Notes: generated by a model not told the origin, from the letters alone. A stretch of 64,000 bases of DNA from AG-339-G14 sp902553315 (GCA_902553315.1 CACDKN010000002.1:1-64000); one strand, 5' to 3'; shown: positions 8,650 through 16,515, numbered from the stretch's first letter. Numbers and translations are program-made.

Positions 8650-9126
8650 ATGAAATACTGGCTTGTTGCAACTTACAAAATTAACGAGACCAAAAGAGTA
8701 GAAAGAAATCTTTTAAATCAAAATTTTGATTATTACTTACCTAAAATAAATGTTAAAAAACCTAATTCTAATTTTGCAGAAGAAGTACTCTTCCCTGGTT
8801 ACATTTTTATAAATACTATGCCTGAGGATTACTCATCAGTAAAATATACAAAGGGAATTAAGGAGGTCTTAAAATTTGGAAATAGCATTGCACGTTTGAC
8901 TAATAACGAAATTAATAGTGTGCGATCTATTGAAAAATTATCAATAACAAAGCCTATACCCTCAAAAATTAAGATAGGCCAAGAAGCAGTTGTAGCAGAT
9001 GGGCCTTTCAAAGGTACTTTAGTTGAAATTTGCTCTCTTCCTTCAAAAGGTAGAATTGAAGTCTTATTAACCTTTCTCGGTTCTTCGAGAAGAGTCAATA
9101 TTTCGAATAAAGATTTAGTATTTTAG
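8650..9126 (+). CDS. RfaH/NusG-like transcription antiterminator
   Basis: A 158-residue NusG-superfamily protein. The N-terminal NGN domain (about 1-95) starts MKYWLVATYKINE and contains EVLFPGYIFI, the beta strand that contacts RNA polymerase. The C-terminal KOW domain (about 109-158) contains the KOW glycine segment IGQEAVVADGPFKG. Specialised NusG paralogues such as RfaH load at ops sites and carry polymerase through long polysaccharide operons; an ops-like site lies 1.3 kb downstream at 10464. The ATG at 8650 gives the canonical NGN start, although the frame is open back into the tRNA. No clear Shine-Dalgarno is present. A second copy of the KOW part is at 10227. Confidence 0.88.
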   Translation: MKYWLVATYKINETKRVERNLLNQNFDYYLPKINVKKPNSNFAEEVLFPGYIFINTMPEDYSSVKYTKGIKEVLKFGNSIARLTNNEINSVRSIEKLSITKPIPSKIKIGQEAVVADGPFKGTLVEICSLPSKGRIEVLLTFLGSSRRVNISNKDLVF

Positions 9127-9167
9127 ACACGATATTAATCTTTTAGATTAAAGTTTTTAACTGTTAT

Positions 9168-9252
9168 AGTTCATCAAAAAATAATTATTACTAAACAATT
9201 TATAGCGAAAAAAATTCAAGAACATGACAAACTTATCGAATACATTGACTAA
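9168..9252 (+). pseudogene. Truncated second copy of the MarR-type EPS regulator (3' end only)
   Basis: Bases 9175-9249 are nearly identical to the 3' end of the intact regulator gene at 10521-10826 (from about 10752). In the same frame they read QKIIITKQFIAKKIQEHDKL and end at TAA 9250-9252, against QKIIITKQFIAKKIQEHIKL in the full gene. No 5' part or start codon remains. Just upstream, TTTAACTG and TAGTTCA resemble the region before the intact gene, so the copy looks like an internal deletion product. Confidence 0.85.
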
Positions 9253-9260
9253 TAATCTTT

Positions 9261-10232
9261 ATGCAAGAAATAGATAGTAATAAATACGGAAACGATTTTA
9301 ATGATGAAATAGATCTCAGAGAGCTAATTTCCGTTTTAGTTCAAGGCAAATGGGTCATTGCTTATGTAACAGCTTTTTTAATAATAATTGGAACTTTATA
9401 TAGTCTTTTGTTACCTAATATATATCAATCTAAGGCTTTATTAGCTCCTGTAGATGAATCTTCGTCTTTGATTAGTGGAGCTTTGAGTCAGTTTAGCGGA
9501 CTTGCAGGAGTAGCTGGAATAAATTTGTCAGCTGGAGAGCAAGGTGGCAATCATAAAAAAGCAATTGAGCTAATAAGTTCTCTAAATTTTTTTGAAAAAC
9601 ATCTAATGCCAAAGATCTTTCTCCCTGATCTAATGGCTATCGAATATTGGGATGATAAGGAAAATATAATAATTTATGATGAAAGTATCTTTCAAAAAAA
9701 TTCTGAAACTTGGGTTAGAGATTTTTCCTACCCACAAAAATTGATACCTAGTGCTCAAGAAAGCTTTGAGGCTTTTAAAGATGATCACTTAAATATTCTT
9801 GAAGACAATAAAACTGGATATATTGCCTTATCTATAAAGCACCAATCTCCATTAATTGCAAAACAATGGGTGGAGATAATTGTTGAAGAGGTCAACTCTT
9901 TTTATAGGCAAAAAGATAAAGAATACTCAGAAAAGGCTGTCTCTTATCTTAACAAACAAATTGCAAACACCAGTTTATCGGAAGTAAGGCAAGTTACTGC
10001 TTCACTTTTAGAAAAAGAAATTCAAAAATTAACTTTAGTTGAAGCTAATGAAGATTATGTTTTTGAATATGTTTACCCTCCATCGGTTATGGAAGAAAAA
10101 TCAGAGCCGAATAGGCTTTTGATTATTATTTTATTCTTTTTATTTGGTTGCATTTTAGGCGCATCTATTGTTTTGTTTCGCCATTTTTTCTTGAAAGAGA
10201 AAAATGATGCAGACAGAATAACTATGAGATAG
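9261..10232 (+). CDS. wzz: Wzz-family polysaccharide chain-length determinant
   Basis: A 323-residue inner-membrane co-polymerase. A cytoplasmic N-terminus (EIDLRELISVLVQGKW) leads into a first membrane helix at about 31-51. A large periplasmic helical domain follows, then a Pro-containing segment (YPPSVMEEKSEPNR) and a second membrane helix at about 287-308. This is the two-helix Wzz plan without a kinase domain. Wzz sets the length of chains made by Wzy. The last two codons and the stop fall at the junction with a duplicated rfaH fragment that begins at 10227, so the C-terminal tail was probably trimmed or replaced by that rearrangement. Confidence 0.9.
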   Translation: MQEIDSNKYGNDFNDEIDLRELISVLVQGKWVIAYVTAFLIIIGTLYSLLLPNIYQSKALLAPVDESSSLISGALSQFSGLAGVAGINLSAGEQGGNHKKAIELISSLNFFEKHLMPKIFLPDLMAIEYWDDKENIIIYDESIFQKNSETWVRDFSYPQKLIPSAQESFEAFKDDHLNILEDNKTGYIALSIKHQSPLIAKQWVEIIVEEVNSFYRQKDKEYSEKAVSYLNKQIANTSLSEVRQVTASLLEKEIQKLTLVEANEDYVFEYVYPPSVMEEKSEPNRLLIIILFFLFGCILGASIVLFRHFFLKEKNDADRITMR

Positions 10233-10366
10233 GCCAAGAAGCAGTTGTTGCAGATGGGCCTTTCAAAGGTACTTTAGTTGAAATTTGCTCTCATCCTTCA
10301 AAAGGTAGAATTGAAGTTTCTCTAACTATTTTTGGGCATTTGAAAAGAGTCAAAATTTTAAAATAA
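10227..10366 (+). pseudogene. Second copy of the rfaH-like KOW domain (5' part lost)
   Basis: This stretch aligns without gaps to 8972-9111 of the rfaH-like gene. Translated in the homologous frame it reads IGQEAVVADGPFKG at the start, stays open for 45 codons and ends at TAA 10364-10366. The first two thirds are almost identical to the intact gene; the last 15 residues differ strongly (SLTIFGHLKRVKILK). There is no NGN domain and no start codon, and its first bases supply the wzz stop. It is a remnant of a duplicated rfaH-marR unit. Confidence 0.88.
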
Positions 10367-10414
10367 GATCGTAAAATTTAAAAACATTTTATTTTAAACT
10401 GTCAAGATGATAGA

Positions 10415-10429
10415 GTTCAATTATTGAAC
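10415..10429. promoter_or_regulatory. 15-bp palindrome, candidate operator
   Basis: GTTCAAT-T-ATTGAAC is a perfect 7+1+7 palindrome about 90 bases before the MarR-type gene and 35 bases before the ops-like site. MarR proteins bind short palindromes as dimers, usually next to their own gene, so this is the most attractive operator candidate. A possible -10 (TAATAT, 10436-10441) follows, but no convincing -35 is visible. The assignment is inference from position and symmetry. Confidence 0.45.
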
Positions 10430-10463
10430 GGTCTCTAATATTTCTCTTGAATTCTGTGTGCCG

Positions 10464-10475
10464 TGCGGTAGCCAT
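10464..10475 (+). promoter_or_regulatory. ops-like RfaH recruitment element
   Basis: TGCGGTAGCCAT contains the invariant GCGGTAG core of the ops element (enteric form GGCGGTAGCGTG), which RfaH reads in the non-template strand of a paused transcription complex. It lies in the untranslated leader region 46 bases before the MarR-type gene, at the head of a 30-kb one-strand polysaccharide cluster and 1.3 kb after an rfaH-like gene. GC-rich cores are rare in the surrounding AT-rich DNA. The flanking ops bases are not all conserved. Confidence 0.7.
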
Positions 10476-10520
10476 TCTGGCAAAATATATTTTTTTTAAA
10501 ATCCTTCAAAGATTGTATTT

Positions 10521-10826
10521 ATGAGCTCAAATGAACCTGTTTCAGAAGAATTACTAGAGCTGATGCATATTGTGCAAGAGAATCCAAATATAACCCAAAG
10601 ACAACTAGCTAAAGAAATTGGTACAAGCATAGGTAAAGTAAATTATTGTTTAAAAGGTTTAATAGATATTGGATTTATAAAGGTGGAAAATTCTAATAAT
10701 TCTAATCAAAAACTTAAATATGCATACATCTTGACTCCCAAAGGTATTCAACAAAAAATAATTATCACTAAACAATTTATAGCGAAAAAAATACAAGAAC
10801 ATATCAAACTTATGGAATACATATAA
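10521..10826 (+). CDS. MarR-family EPS-associated transcriptional regulator
   Basis: A 101-residue winged helix-turn-helix protein. The HTH spans about residues 24-52 (ITQRQLAKEIGTSIGKVNYC), the wing follows (YILTPKGIQ), and an amphipathic C-terminal helix probably dimerises. It matches the small MarR subfamily usually encoded at the head of exopolysaccharide loci. It sits between the ops-like site and the first biosynthetic gene and probably regulates the cluster, perhaps through the palindrome at 10415. A partial duplicate of its 3' end is at 9168. The 147 bases to the next gene hold no other feature I can support. Confidence 0.85.
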   Translation: MSSNEPVSEELLELMHIVQENPNITQRQLAKEIGTSIGKVNYCLKGLIDIGFIKVENSNNSNQKLKYAYILTPKGIQQKIIITKQFIAKKIQEHIKLMEYI

Positions 10827-10973
10827 AAATAATTTTCATCAAAAAAAATCGTCAACAATATAAACTTATATGTAATAAAAGTTACCATCAAAGACTATTA
10901 ATATGTAAGTAAGCTGTTTTCAATTGTGGAATATCAAAAACTGCGTAATTAAAAATGAAAAAAAGCTTTAGTT

Positions 10974-12374
10974 ATGAGTCAGAAAAAAAATTTAAAACAA
11001 GTTATTCTAATCTACACAAGACCATGGTTTGTTGATTTCTATGAAGTACTAGCTTCAAAGATGGAAGTAGAGTTCGGATATAGAGTTGTTTTTTTCTCAG
11101 ATTACTCTATGGGAAAAATACATAATATTTCACCAAAAAAGAGCAGTATCGCAAAAGATAATTTTAAAGCTGAAAACGAGTTTTTTGACATAATTATGCG
11201 TGATAGAGTCCTAAGAAACGAACCTCGGAATTTCTCTATAGCGCTTCTTAAACAGTACCAATCTAATATATCAGCCCTTTTCGAAAAATATGATGTGCGG
11301 TTTGTTTTTTCTGCGACTATTGATCAATTTGCTATAGATATGGTTTATAGGCATTGTCTTTCACTAAAAATCCCCTTTATTGGGTATCACATGTCAGTAA
11401 TACCAGGATATACCTTACTGATTAATCGTGGAGAACATTGCTATTTTCGCGAACCAACAGAGAATGAGGTGATGGCTGGGACAGAGTTGATTTTTCCCAA
11501 AGTTTTCCGTCCAGATTATATTCCTGTAAAAGGTAAGTTGAGACTTGTGGGGCTCAGAAGATTGCTTGCCAACATTGCAAGAGTTCCGTTTTTCTTTTGT
11601 AAAGATTTTTTTGAAGTGAAGTACAACTATCATTATAGGGCTAGTTTCAAAGCTGCTTTTTCAAGCATAGGCTTATCGGTAGCAAGATTATTATTTTCCT
11701 CCGGCTATAAAATAAAGGATGGGGATAAATTCGATATTTACATACCCCTGCAGTTACATCCTGAGTGCAATAGCGAATATTGGAGCAAAGACTCTGAATA
11801 CTTGGATTATGAGGATCTTATTTATCGCTTTTGTGAGAGATATTCAAAATCTTTCAAAATTTGTATCAAAGACCATCCAAATATGGTTGGTCTTAGAAAG
11901 GATATTTTTTTTAAAAAGTATCGAGATCTTGGCGTTGTTGTAGTTGATGTTGAGGAAGATAACAGAGAGTTAATCGAATGCTCCAAAGTGTTAGTAACAT
12001 ACAACTCTTCTGCTGGAATAGAGGGAATGGTTTATGGCGCCTCAATTTTATGTCTTGGCAAGCCCTACTATAAGACTGACGGGCACCTTTCGAACGAAGA
12101 AGAGATGGTTGATGTACTTAGAGGGGGCCTCGAAATATCAAAAGAAAAAATTAAAAACGATTTTCTGCCTGATGCAATACGCCAAACGCTTTCGATGAGT
12201 ATTTCTGGCAGGCTACCTGATACTACTAAATTAAATGATCAATCATATGAAAATGAGTTGGACCATAAAGCTACCATATTTCTTTCTGAGCTAAAGAAGA
12301 ACTTTCCAAAAATAGTAGCTAAGAAATTAACCCTAGATGAAGTGTTTACCTACAGAGATGTCAATCATGATTGA
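10974..12374 (+). CDS. Capsule-type polysaccharide biosynthesis protein, probable GT-B glycosyltransferase
   Basis: The 466-residue protein has the look of a two-domain GT-B enzyme of the capsule-synthesis (KpsC/KpsS-like) or CDP-glycerol transferase type. An N-terminal Rossmann-like half begins QVILIYTRPWFVDFYEVLA. The C-terminal half carries KDHPN at 299-303 and TYNSSAGIEGMVYG around 342-355, where such enzymes hold the nucleotide-sugar. There is no membrane segment. It is the first biosynthetic gene of the cluster. It could transfer the nonulosonic acid made by the neighbouring neu-type genes, but this is inference. It overlaps the next gene by 8 bases. Confidence 0.6.
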   Translation: MSQKKNLKQVILIYTRPWFVDFYEVLASKMEVEFGYRVVFFSDYSMGKIHNISPKKSSIAKDNFKAENEFFDIIMRDRVLRNEPRNFSIALLKQYQSNISALFEKYDVRFVFSATIDQFAIDMVYRHCLSLKIPFIGYHMSVIPGYTLLINRGEHCYFREPTENEVMAGTELIFPKVFRPDYIPVKGKLRLVGLRRLLANIARVPFFFCKDFFEVKYNYHYRASFKAAFSSIGLSVARLLFSSGYKIKDGDKFDIYIPLQLHPECNSEYWSKDSEYLDYEDLIYRFCERYSKSFKICIKDHPNMVGLRKDIFFKKYRDLGVVVVDVEEDNRELIECSKVLVTYNSSAGIEGMVYGASILCLGKPYYKTDGHLSNEEEMVDVLRGGLEISKEKIKNDFLPDAIRQTLSMSISGRLPDTTKLNDQSYENELDHKATIFLSELKKNFPKIVAKKLTLDEVFTYRDVNHD

Positions 12375-13176
12375 CTTTTTATCAAAAGTGGTTAGGAGAC
12401 TGATAGAAATGGATCTCATTGGCAACCGTTTCTTGAGTTTAGTGAACACAGGAATAAATTACGATCGACATAGTAAGCGCATTTATCAAAAAGTTGAAGA
12501 CGAAAAGATTTATCTGGCTAGATGTAGCCACGGCGTTCCTAGTGCAAAAGGGCGGGACATGATTGAGTGGTTAAATAAAGAGGTATATTTTTCAAAGTAT
12601 ATGCCTAGTGGGAATGACGTTTATGTCGATATCGGTAGCGGCTATGGTCATGAATTGGTTTACGTAGCTAAAAATAGCCCAGGGGTCACCATATTAGGAA
12701 TTGAAGCAAACCCTGAGGTGTTTCAATATTGTAAGGCGAGCACTTCAGCTTTTAAAAACATTCGAATTTATAATTTGATGATAGGTGATCAGGACTCTTA
12801 TCAATTATCTTTTATGTCAAATTATGCTGGCAAAGGGGCCAATGACGATGGATTCATAACGTGCCAAGGTAGCAAGCTCATTGACGTTTTAGGTGCAGAA
12901 AATATAGATCGAATTTCTCTTTTGAAATTAAATATAGAGGGCGGTGAGCGAGACATTATTGAAAGCCTACCTTATTCGAGAGTTGATAATTTGATTATAT
13001 CTTGTCATGACTTTAGAAGTGAAAGAGGGGATGGAGAGTTTTATAGAACCTATGATTCGGTTAAGACTAATCTAATAAGTTATGGCTACAGTATTTCGGA
13101 TATTTCTCCAAGTATGGTGCCTTCTAAAGAATGGGCTGCATCTTTAAAGTATTGGATTTTTGCAACCAAAAAATAA
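12367..13176 (+). CDS. FkbM-family SAM-dependent methyltransferase
   Basis: A 269-residue class I methyltransferase. Motif I is VDIGSGYGHE (about residues 81-90), followed by the acidic ribose contact in LGIEANPEVF. The FkbM hallmark LLKLNIEGGERDII is present in the C-terminal half, as is the closing YWIFATKK strand. FkbM enzymes O-methylate sugars in exopolysaccharides and natural products. The frame is open from an ATG at 12337, but AGAG at 12354-12357 is well spaced for the ATG at 12367, which overlaps the previous stop (ATGATTGA). Confidence 0.85.
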   Translation: MIDFLSKVVRRLIEMDLIGNRFLSLVNTGINYDRHSKRIYQKVEDEKIYLARCSHGVPSAKGRDMIEWLNKEVYFSKYMPSGNDVYVDIGSGYGHELVYVAKNSPGVTILGIEANPEVFQYCKASTSAFKNIRIYNLMIGDQDSYQLSFMSNYAGKGANDDGFITCQGSKLIDVLGAENIDRISLLKLNIEGGERDIIESLPYSRVDNLIISCHDFRSERGDGEFYRTYDSVKTNLISYGYSISDISPSMVPSKEWAASLKYWIFATKK

Positions 13177-13193
13177 GATCGGGATAAATAAAT

Positions 13194-14006
13194 TTGGGCA
13201 AAGTTAGGTATTACTCACCATTGAGGTTCGTTTATGGTCTGTTAATTTTCGGCTCATCACTCTTAAAGATCGGCTTAGCAAGGATACTATATTCAAAAAA
13301 AAGAACAGTTTTTGGTTCAATCGACGAAGACTGTTTTGTTTTAGAGGAAGCTGAAAATCACCCAGAAAATACAAGAAATATTGCGATTATTAATCAGGCA
13401 TGTAACGATACCTCTAAATTAAAGTCGGTTGTAGATGGCGCTTTTGTTGATTGGACCGAACAGAGCAATACACATTACTTGATGCCTGATAAAATAAGTA
13501 AAAACGCTTTAGTCAGTATTCTCCATCGATCTAATATGCTCTGGCGGTTAAGCGCGCATCACGGATTCGAATTTTATTGTAAAAATGCGTGTATTTTCAA
13601 AACTCAAGCAAGCGAGTCTGAAGGTACCACTAGCGTTAATTTCCATAGAGATGGTCATCCACCATTTACTTATAAACTAATGGTTTATTTGTCTGATGTT
13701 GATGAATGCTCTGGCGCTTTTGCGATCAAACCAGGCTCCTTTAAAAAAATGATTTTGCCTACCTTTGGTTCTTACAATTTTGAGAGAAACCTTGAAAATT
13801 CTAATTATAAGAAATTCAGTCTTCTCGGCAATGCTGGGACAAAAATATTATTTAAAAATAATGCATTGCATGCTGGTGGTCGGACAAAGAAAGGTGAAAG
13901 GGTAGTGGTGATTTTTTTACTTCATCCACGATACTCTTCGCGTCAGGAAAGCTCCGCGAAGAGTATCGATTGGTCAATTGGTGGAAGAGAATATAGTTTA
14001 TTCTGA
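13194..14006 (+). CDS. Phytanoyl-CoA dioxygenase-like Fe(II)/2-oxoglutarate oxygenase
   Basis: A 270-residue protein with a jelly-roll facial triad: H151 and D153 in FHRDGHPP, and the distal H226 in LHAGGRTKKGER. R236 is placed ten residues later, as expected for the 2-oxoglutarate salt bridge. KLMVYLSDVDECSGAF is the strand after HxD, as in PhyH proteins. Such enzymes hydroxylate or epimerise small molecules; a sugar or lipid-linked substrate is plausible here. Translation starts at TTG, the only reasonable start. The 3' part contains a perfect 14-bp inverted repeat at 13929-13968. Confidence 0.7.
   Translation: MGKVRYYSPLRFVYGLLIFGSSLLKIGLARILYSKKRTVFGSIDEDCFVLEEAENHPENTRNIAIINQACNDTSKLKSVVDGAFVDWTEQSNTHYLMPDKISKNALVSILHRSNMLWRLSAHHGFEFYCKNACIFKTQASESEGTTSVNFHRDGHPPFTYKLMVYLSDVDECSGAFAIKPGSFKKMILPTFGSYNFERNLENSNYKKFSLLGNAGTKILFKNNALHAGGRTKKGERVVVIFLLHPRYSSRQESSAKSIDWSIGGREYSLF
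13929..13968. repeat. Perfect 14-bp inverted repeat with 12-base loop inside a CDS
   Basis: CGATACTCTTCGCG (13929-13942) and CGCGAAGAGTATCG (13955-13968) are exact reverse complements around TCAGGAAAGCTC. The hairpin lies within codons 246-259 of the dioxygenase gene, 38 bases before its stop. It has no T-run after it, so it is not a standard intrinsic terminator. Chance occurrence of a perfect 14-bp arm at this spacing is unlikely. Confidence 0.85.
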
Positions 14007-14072
14007 AAAAAAATCACTTCTTCTGTTTTTTGCGTCTCCTGAAAGATTATAAAGAAAAGAGATTCCCGCAAG

Positions 14073-15293
14073 ATGAAAGCTAAAGTAGATTCATTTAAAG
14101 GGACATTAACTCTTTTGCTGTTAAGTCCTTTTATAGGTTTTTTAAAGCCTGTTTTTGTTTCGCTTGTGGACCAACAGGCGCAATTTGGGGTATATAGTTT
14201 AGCAATAGCATACTCTGTCTGGTTCTCATATCTCTTTAATTCAGGAGCTTATGAGGGACTTTTAAAGCGCTACACTCTCTTACTTGAGCAGAAAAAAAAT
14301 ACAGAAATATTGGAGTTAGAATCGAAGGTAAGTTCACTTTGGTTATTGGCTTTATCTGTTTCAGCATTGTTATCTGCATTGACGGTGCTGGGTACAGGAT
14401 TTTATTTTATTTGTAGTAGTTTTTTATTAGCTCTGGCAACTGCCAGTTTCAATATTATAAGTGCAAAGTTAAGAGTCACAGGTAAAGTTTTTTTGATTAG
14501 TTTGGTTCAGTTTATTAGGTTGACTATCTCTTTGGGTCTAACATTTATTCTGCTGAGCTATACTGATTTAGGTTTGGGAGCGATCCTATTTTTAGACGCC
14601 CTTAGTCTCTGTCTAATAAGTATAATTATTTTTTTGGGGACTGCGACACTTGGTTTTTGCAACAAACAGTTTTTTAAACTGTATTTGGAAATTTCTGCCA
14701 TGGCCATAAACCTTACATATGTTTCTGGTTTAAGATCATTTTGCCTACTAATGGAAAGACAGAGCGCAGGGTTTTTATTTGACGAGAAGACGTTTTCTCA
14801 GTATTCCCAAATATTATTGTTATTCCAAGCAGCGATCGTGGGTTTCGGAGTATTACCGCAAATTTGGCAACAACACATTATGTTCTGGACTATCAACAAT
14901 GGACTAAAGAAAGCTCTTGGTTATCAAATTGGGTTTATCGTTTGTTTTTTAGCAGCTTGGGCAGCGGTTTGGATCATAGTTCATAATTATTTTCCCGAGC
15001 ATCCGTCTACAGCCCATATGTTGACTATACTTTTTGTTGGTGCAGCTGGAATTTGCTATGGTGCAAGTTTTATCGACAGTATTCTTCTTGGAGTAAAAAG
15101 CAATAAAGGCCTGATACAGGTGTATTTGTTTACTATTTTTTTTGGATTCAGCGTTTTATTTTTGTTCATTTTTAATATTGAGATTTGGATTTTGGAGTAT
15201 CAGGCGCTATTCTTATTATTACTCTCGATATTAATTTTTGTCTTTCCTAGCCTTTATGCTTTGAGACAGAGTAATAAATTGAAACCTAATTAA
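14073..15293 (+). CDS. Wzx-like polysaccharide flippase (multi-span membrane protein)
   Basis: A 406-residue, strongly hydrophobic protein with roughly 11-12 predicted membrane helices and short polar loops, such as KRYTLLLEQKKNTEILE after the second helix and MERQSAG midway. Size and topology suit the oligosaccharide flippase (Wzx/MurJ/MATE-like) superfamily. No other full-length flippase candidate exists in the cluster, so it probably flips the undecaprenyl-linked repeat unit. Sequence conservation in this family is too low for certainty by eye. A 66-base gap precedes it. Confidence 0.65.
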   Translation: MKAKVDSFKGTLTLLLLSPFIGFLKPVFVSLVDQQAQFGVYSLAIAYSVWFSYLFNSGAYEGLLKRYTLLLEQKKNTEILELESKVSSLWLLALSVSALLSALTVLGTGFYFICSSFLLALATASFNIISAKLRVTGKVFLISLVQFIRLTISLGLTFILLSYTDLGLGAILFLDALSLCLISIIIFLGTATLGFCNKQFFKLYLEISAMAINLTYVSGLRSFCLLMERQSAGFLFDEKTFSQYSQILLLFQAAIVGFGVLPQIWQQHIMFWTINNGLKKALGYQIGFIVCFLAAWAAVWIIVHNYFPEHPSTAHMLTILFVGAAGICYGASFIDSILLGVKSNKGLIQVYLFTIFFGFSVLFLFIFNIEIWILEYQALFLLLLSILIFVFPSLYALRQSNKLKPN

Positions 15294-15363
15294 TATCTAG
15301 TTCAAAGAGCTTCTTATAAACTAGGTCGTAGTTTTATTTTATAAATTTTTTAAGAGGTGTTCT

Positions 15364-16443
15364 ATGCCTAAAACATTAATAATTGCCGAGGCGGGCGTTA
15401 ATCATAATGGCGACGAGGCGCTGGCAAGAGAATTGATTAAAGTTGCATCAAATGCCGGAGCTGATGCAGTTAAGTTCCAAACTTTTAAAGCGGAGTCCCT
15501 TGCAACAAATCGAGCCCCCAAAGCAAATTACCAAAAAAAGAATGATGAGAAAATTGGTTCGCAAGTGGAAATGCTGAGAAAATTAGAACTTGATCATGAT
15601 TGTTTCTTCCGACTTTCTGAATTTTGTAAAAAAAACAACATTCAGTTTATGTCAACTGCATTTGATCTCTCGAGCGCTGATTTTTTGGTTGAAAAAATTA
15701 ACCAAGATATTCTCAAAATACCGTCAGGCGAGATCATTAATGAACCATACTTATTAGGTCATGCCAGATTTAAAAAGAAAATTATTTTATCCACCGGCAT
15801 GGCTACTCTAGCAGAAATTGAGTCTGCTCTTGGGGTTATAGCATTTGGTCTTCAAGATATTAAAGGAAAAGTGCCTGGGAGAGACTCATTTCTTTCGGCA
15901 TATACTTCCTTAGAAGGCCAGAAATTACTCAAAAGGCATGTCTCTTTACTTCACTGCACAACTGAATATCCAACATCTTATAAAGATGTCAATTTAAAAT
16001 GTATTACAACACTTGCATCTTCATTTGGTCTGCCAATTGGTTTTTCAGATCATACAGATGGTATTTTGGCGCCAATAGCAGCTGTAGCGCTCGGAGCATC
16101 AATAGTTGAAAAGCATTTTACATTAGATAAAAAGTTACAAGGTCCCGATCATAGTGCATCTCTTGAGCCAGGAGACTTAGAATCAATGGTTTCTAGTATA
16201 AGGCATATTGAGATGGCGCTTGGTAGCGGCATAAAGATGCCGACGAGCACAGAACTTTTAAATAGAGTACCAGTTCGACAAAGTATCGTTGCCATTAAAG
16301 ATATAGAGGCCGGTGAGTATTTCTCAGAGAAAAACATAGGAACAAGACGACCAGGATCAGGCATGCATCCCGCTTTGTTTTGGGATGTAATAGGTAAAAA
16401 AGCTCGATGTGATTTCAAAAAGTTTGATGAAATTACTTTGTAG
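15364..16443 (+). CDS. neuB: Nonulosonic acid synthase (NeuB/LegI family)
   Basis: This enzyme condenses phosphoenolpyruvate with a six-carbon amino sugar (ManNAc or its 2,4-diacetamido-6-deoxy analogue) to give a nine-carbon sialic-type acid. The 359-residue protein begins IIAEAGVNHNGD and carries the barrel motifs VKFQTFKAESL, KIPSGEIINEPYL and SFGLPIGFSDHT. A C-terminal antifreeze-like SAF domain (about 290-359) contains RQSIVAIKDIEAGE. A Shine-Dalgarno (AAGAGGTG) precedes the ATG. It heads a block with NeuC, NeuD, a PtmE-like enzyme and NeuA. Whether the product is Neu5Ac, legionaminate or a variant cannot be read from NeuB alone. Confidence 0.92.
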   Translation: MPKTLIIAEAGVNHNGDEALARELIKVASNAGADAVKFQTFKAESLATNRAPKANYQKKNDEKIGSQVEMLRKLELDHDCFFRLSEFCKKNNIQFMSTAFDLSSADFLVEKINQDILKIPSGEIINEPYLLGHARFKKKIILSTGMATLAEIESALGVIAFGLQDIKGKVPGRDSFLSAYTSLEGQKLLKRHVSLLHCTTEYPTSYKDVNLKCITTLASSFGLPIGFSDHTDGILAPIAAVALGASIVEKHFTLDKKLQGPDHSASLEPGDLESMVSSIRHIEMALGSGIKMPTSTELLNRVPVRQSIVAIKDIEAGEYFSEKNIGTRRPGSGMHPALFWDVIGKKARCDFKKFDEITL

Positions 16444-16451
16444 TTTTTGTC

Positions 16452-16480
16452 TGATTTCTCTAAGTTATCGAGAGAAATCA
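16452..16480. repeat. Perfect 10-bp inverted repeat between neuB and neuC
   Basis: TGATTTCTCT (16452-16461) and AGAGAAATCA (16471-16480) pair exactly around a 9-base loop, starting 8 bases after the neuB stop. No U-tract follows, so complete termination is unlikely. It may protect or separate the neuB message, or act as a weak pause that an RfaH-modified polymerase ignores. The function is inference. Confidence 0.6.
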
Positions 16481-16515
16481 CTTATCCTTTAGTGAAGAGA
16501 ATGCAGAGGCAATAA

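Noticed and set aside
8384..8671. Open minus-strand frame of 95 codons across the tRNA pair
   Set aside because: It is the reverse of the two tRNAs and flanking DNA, a common artefact. It has no ribosome site and no coding context.
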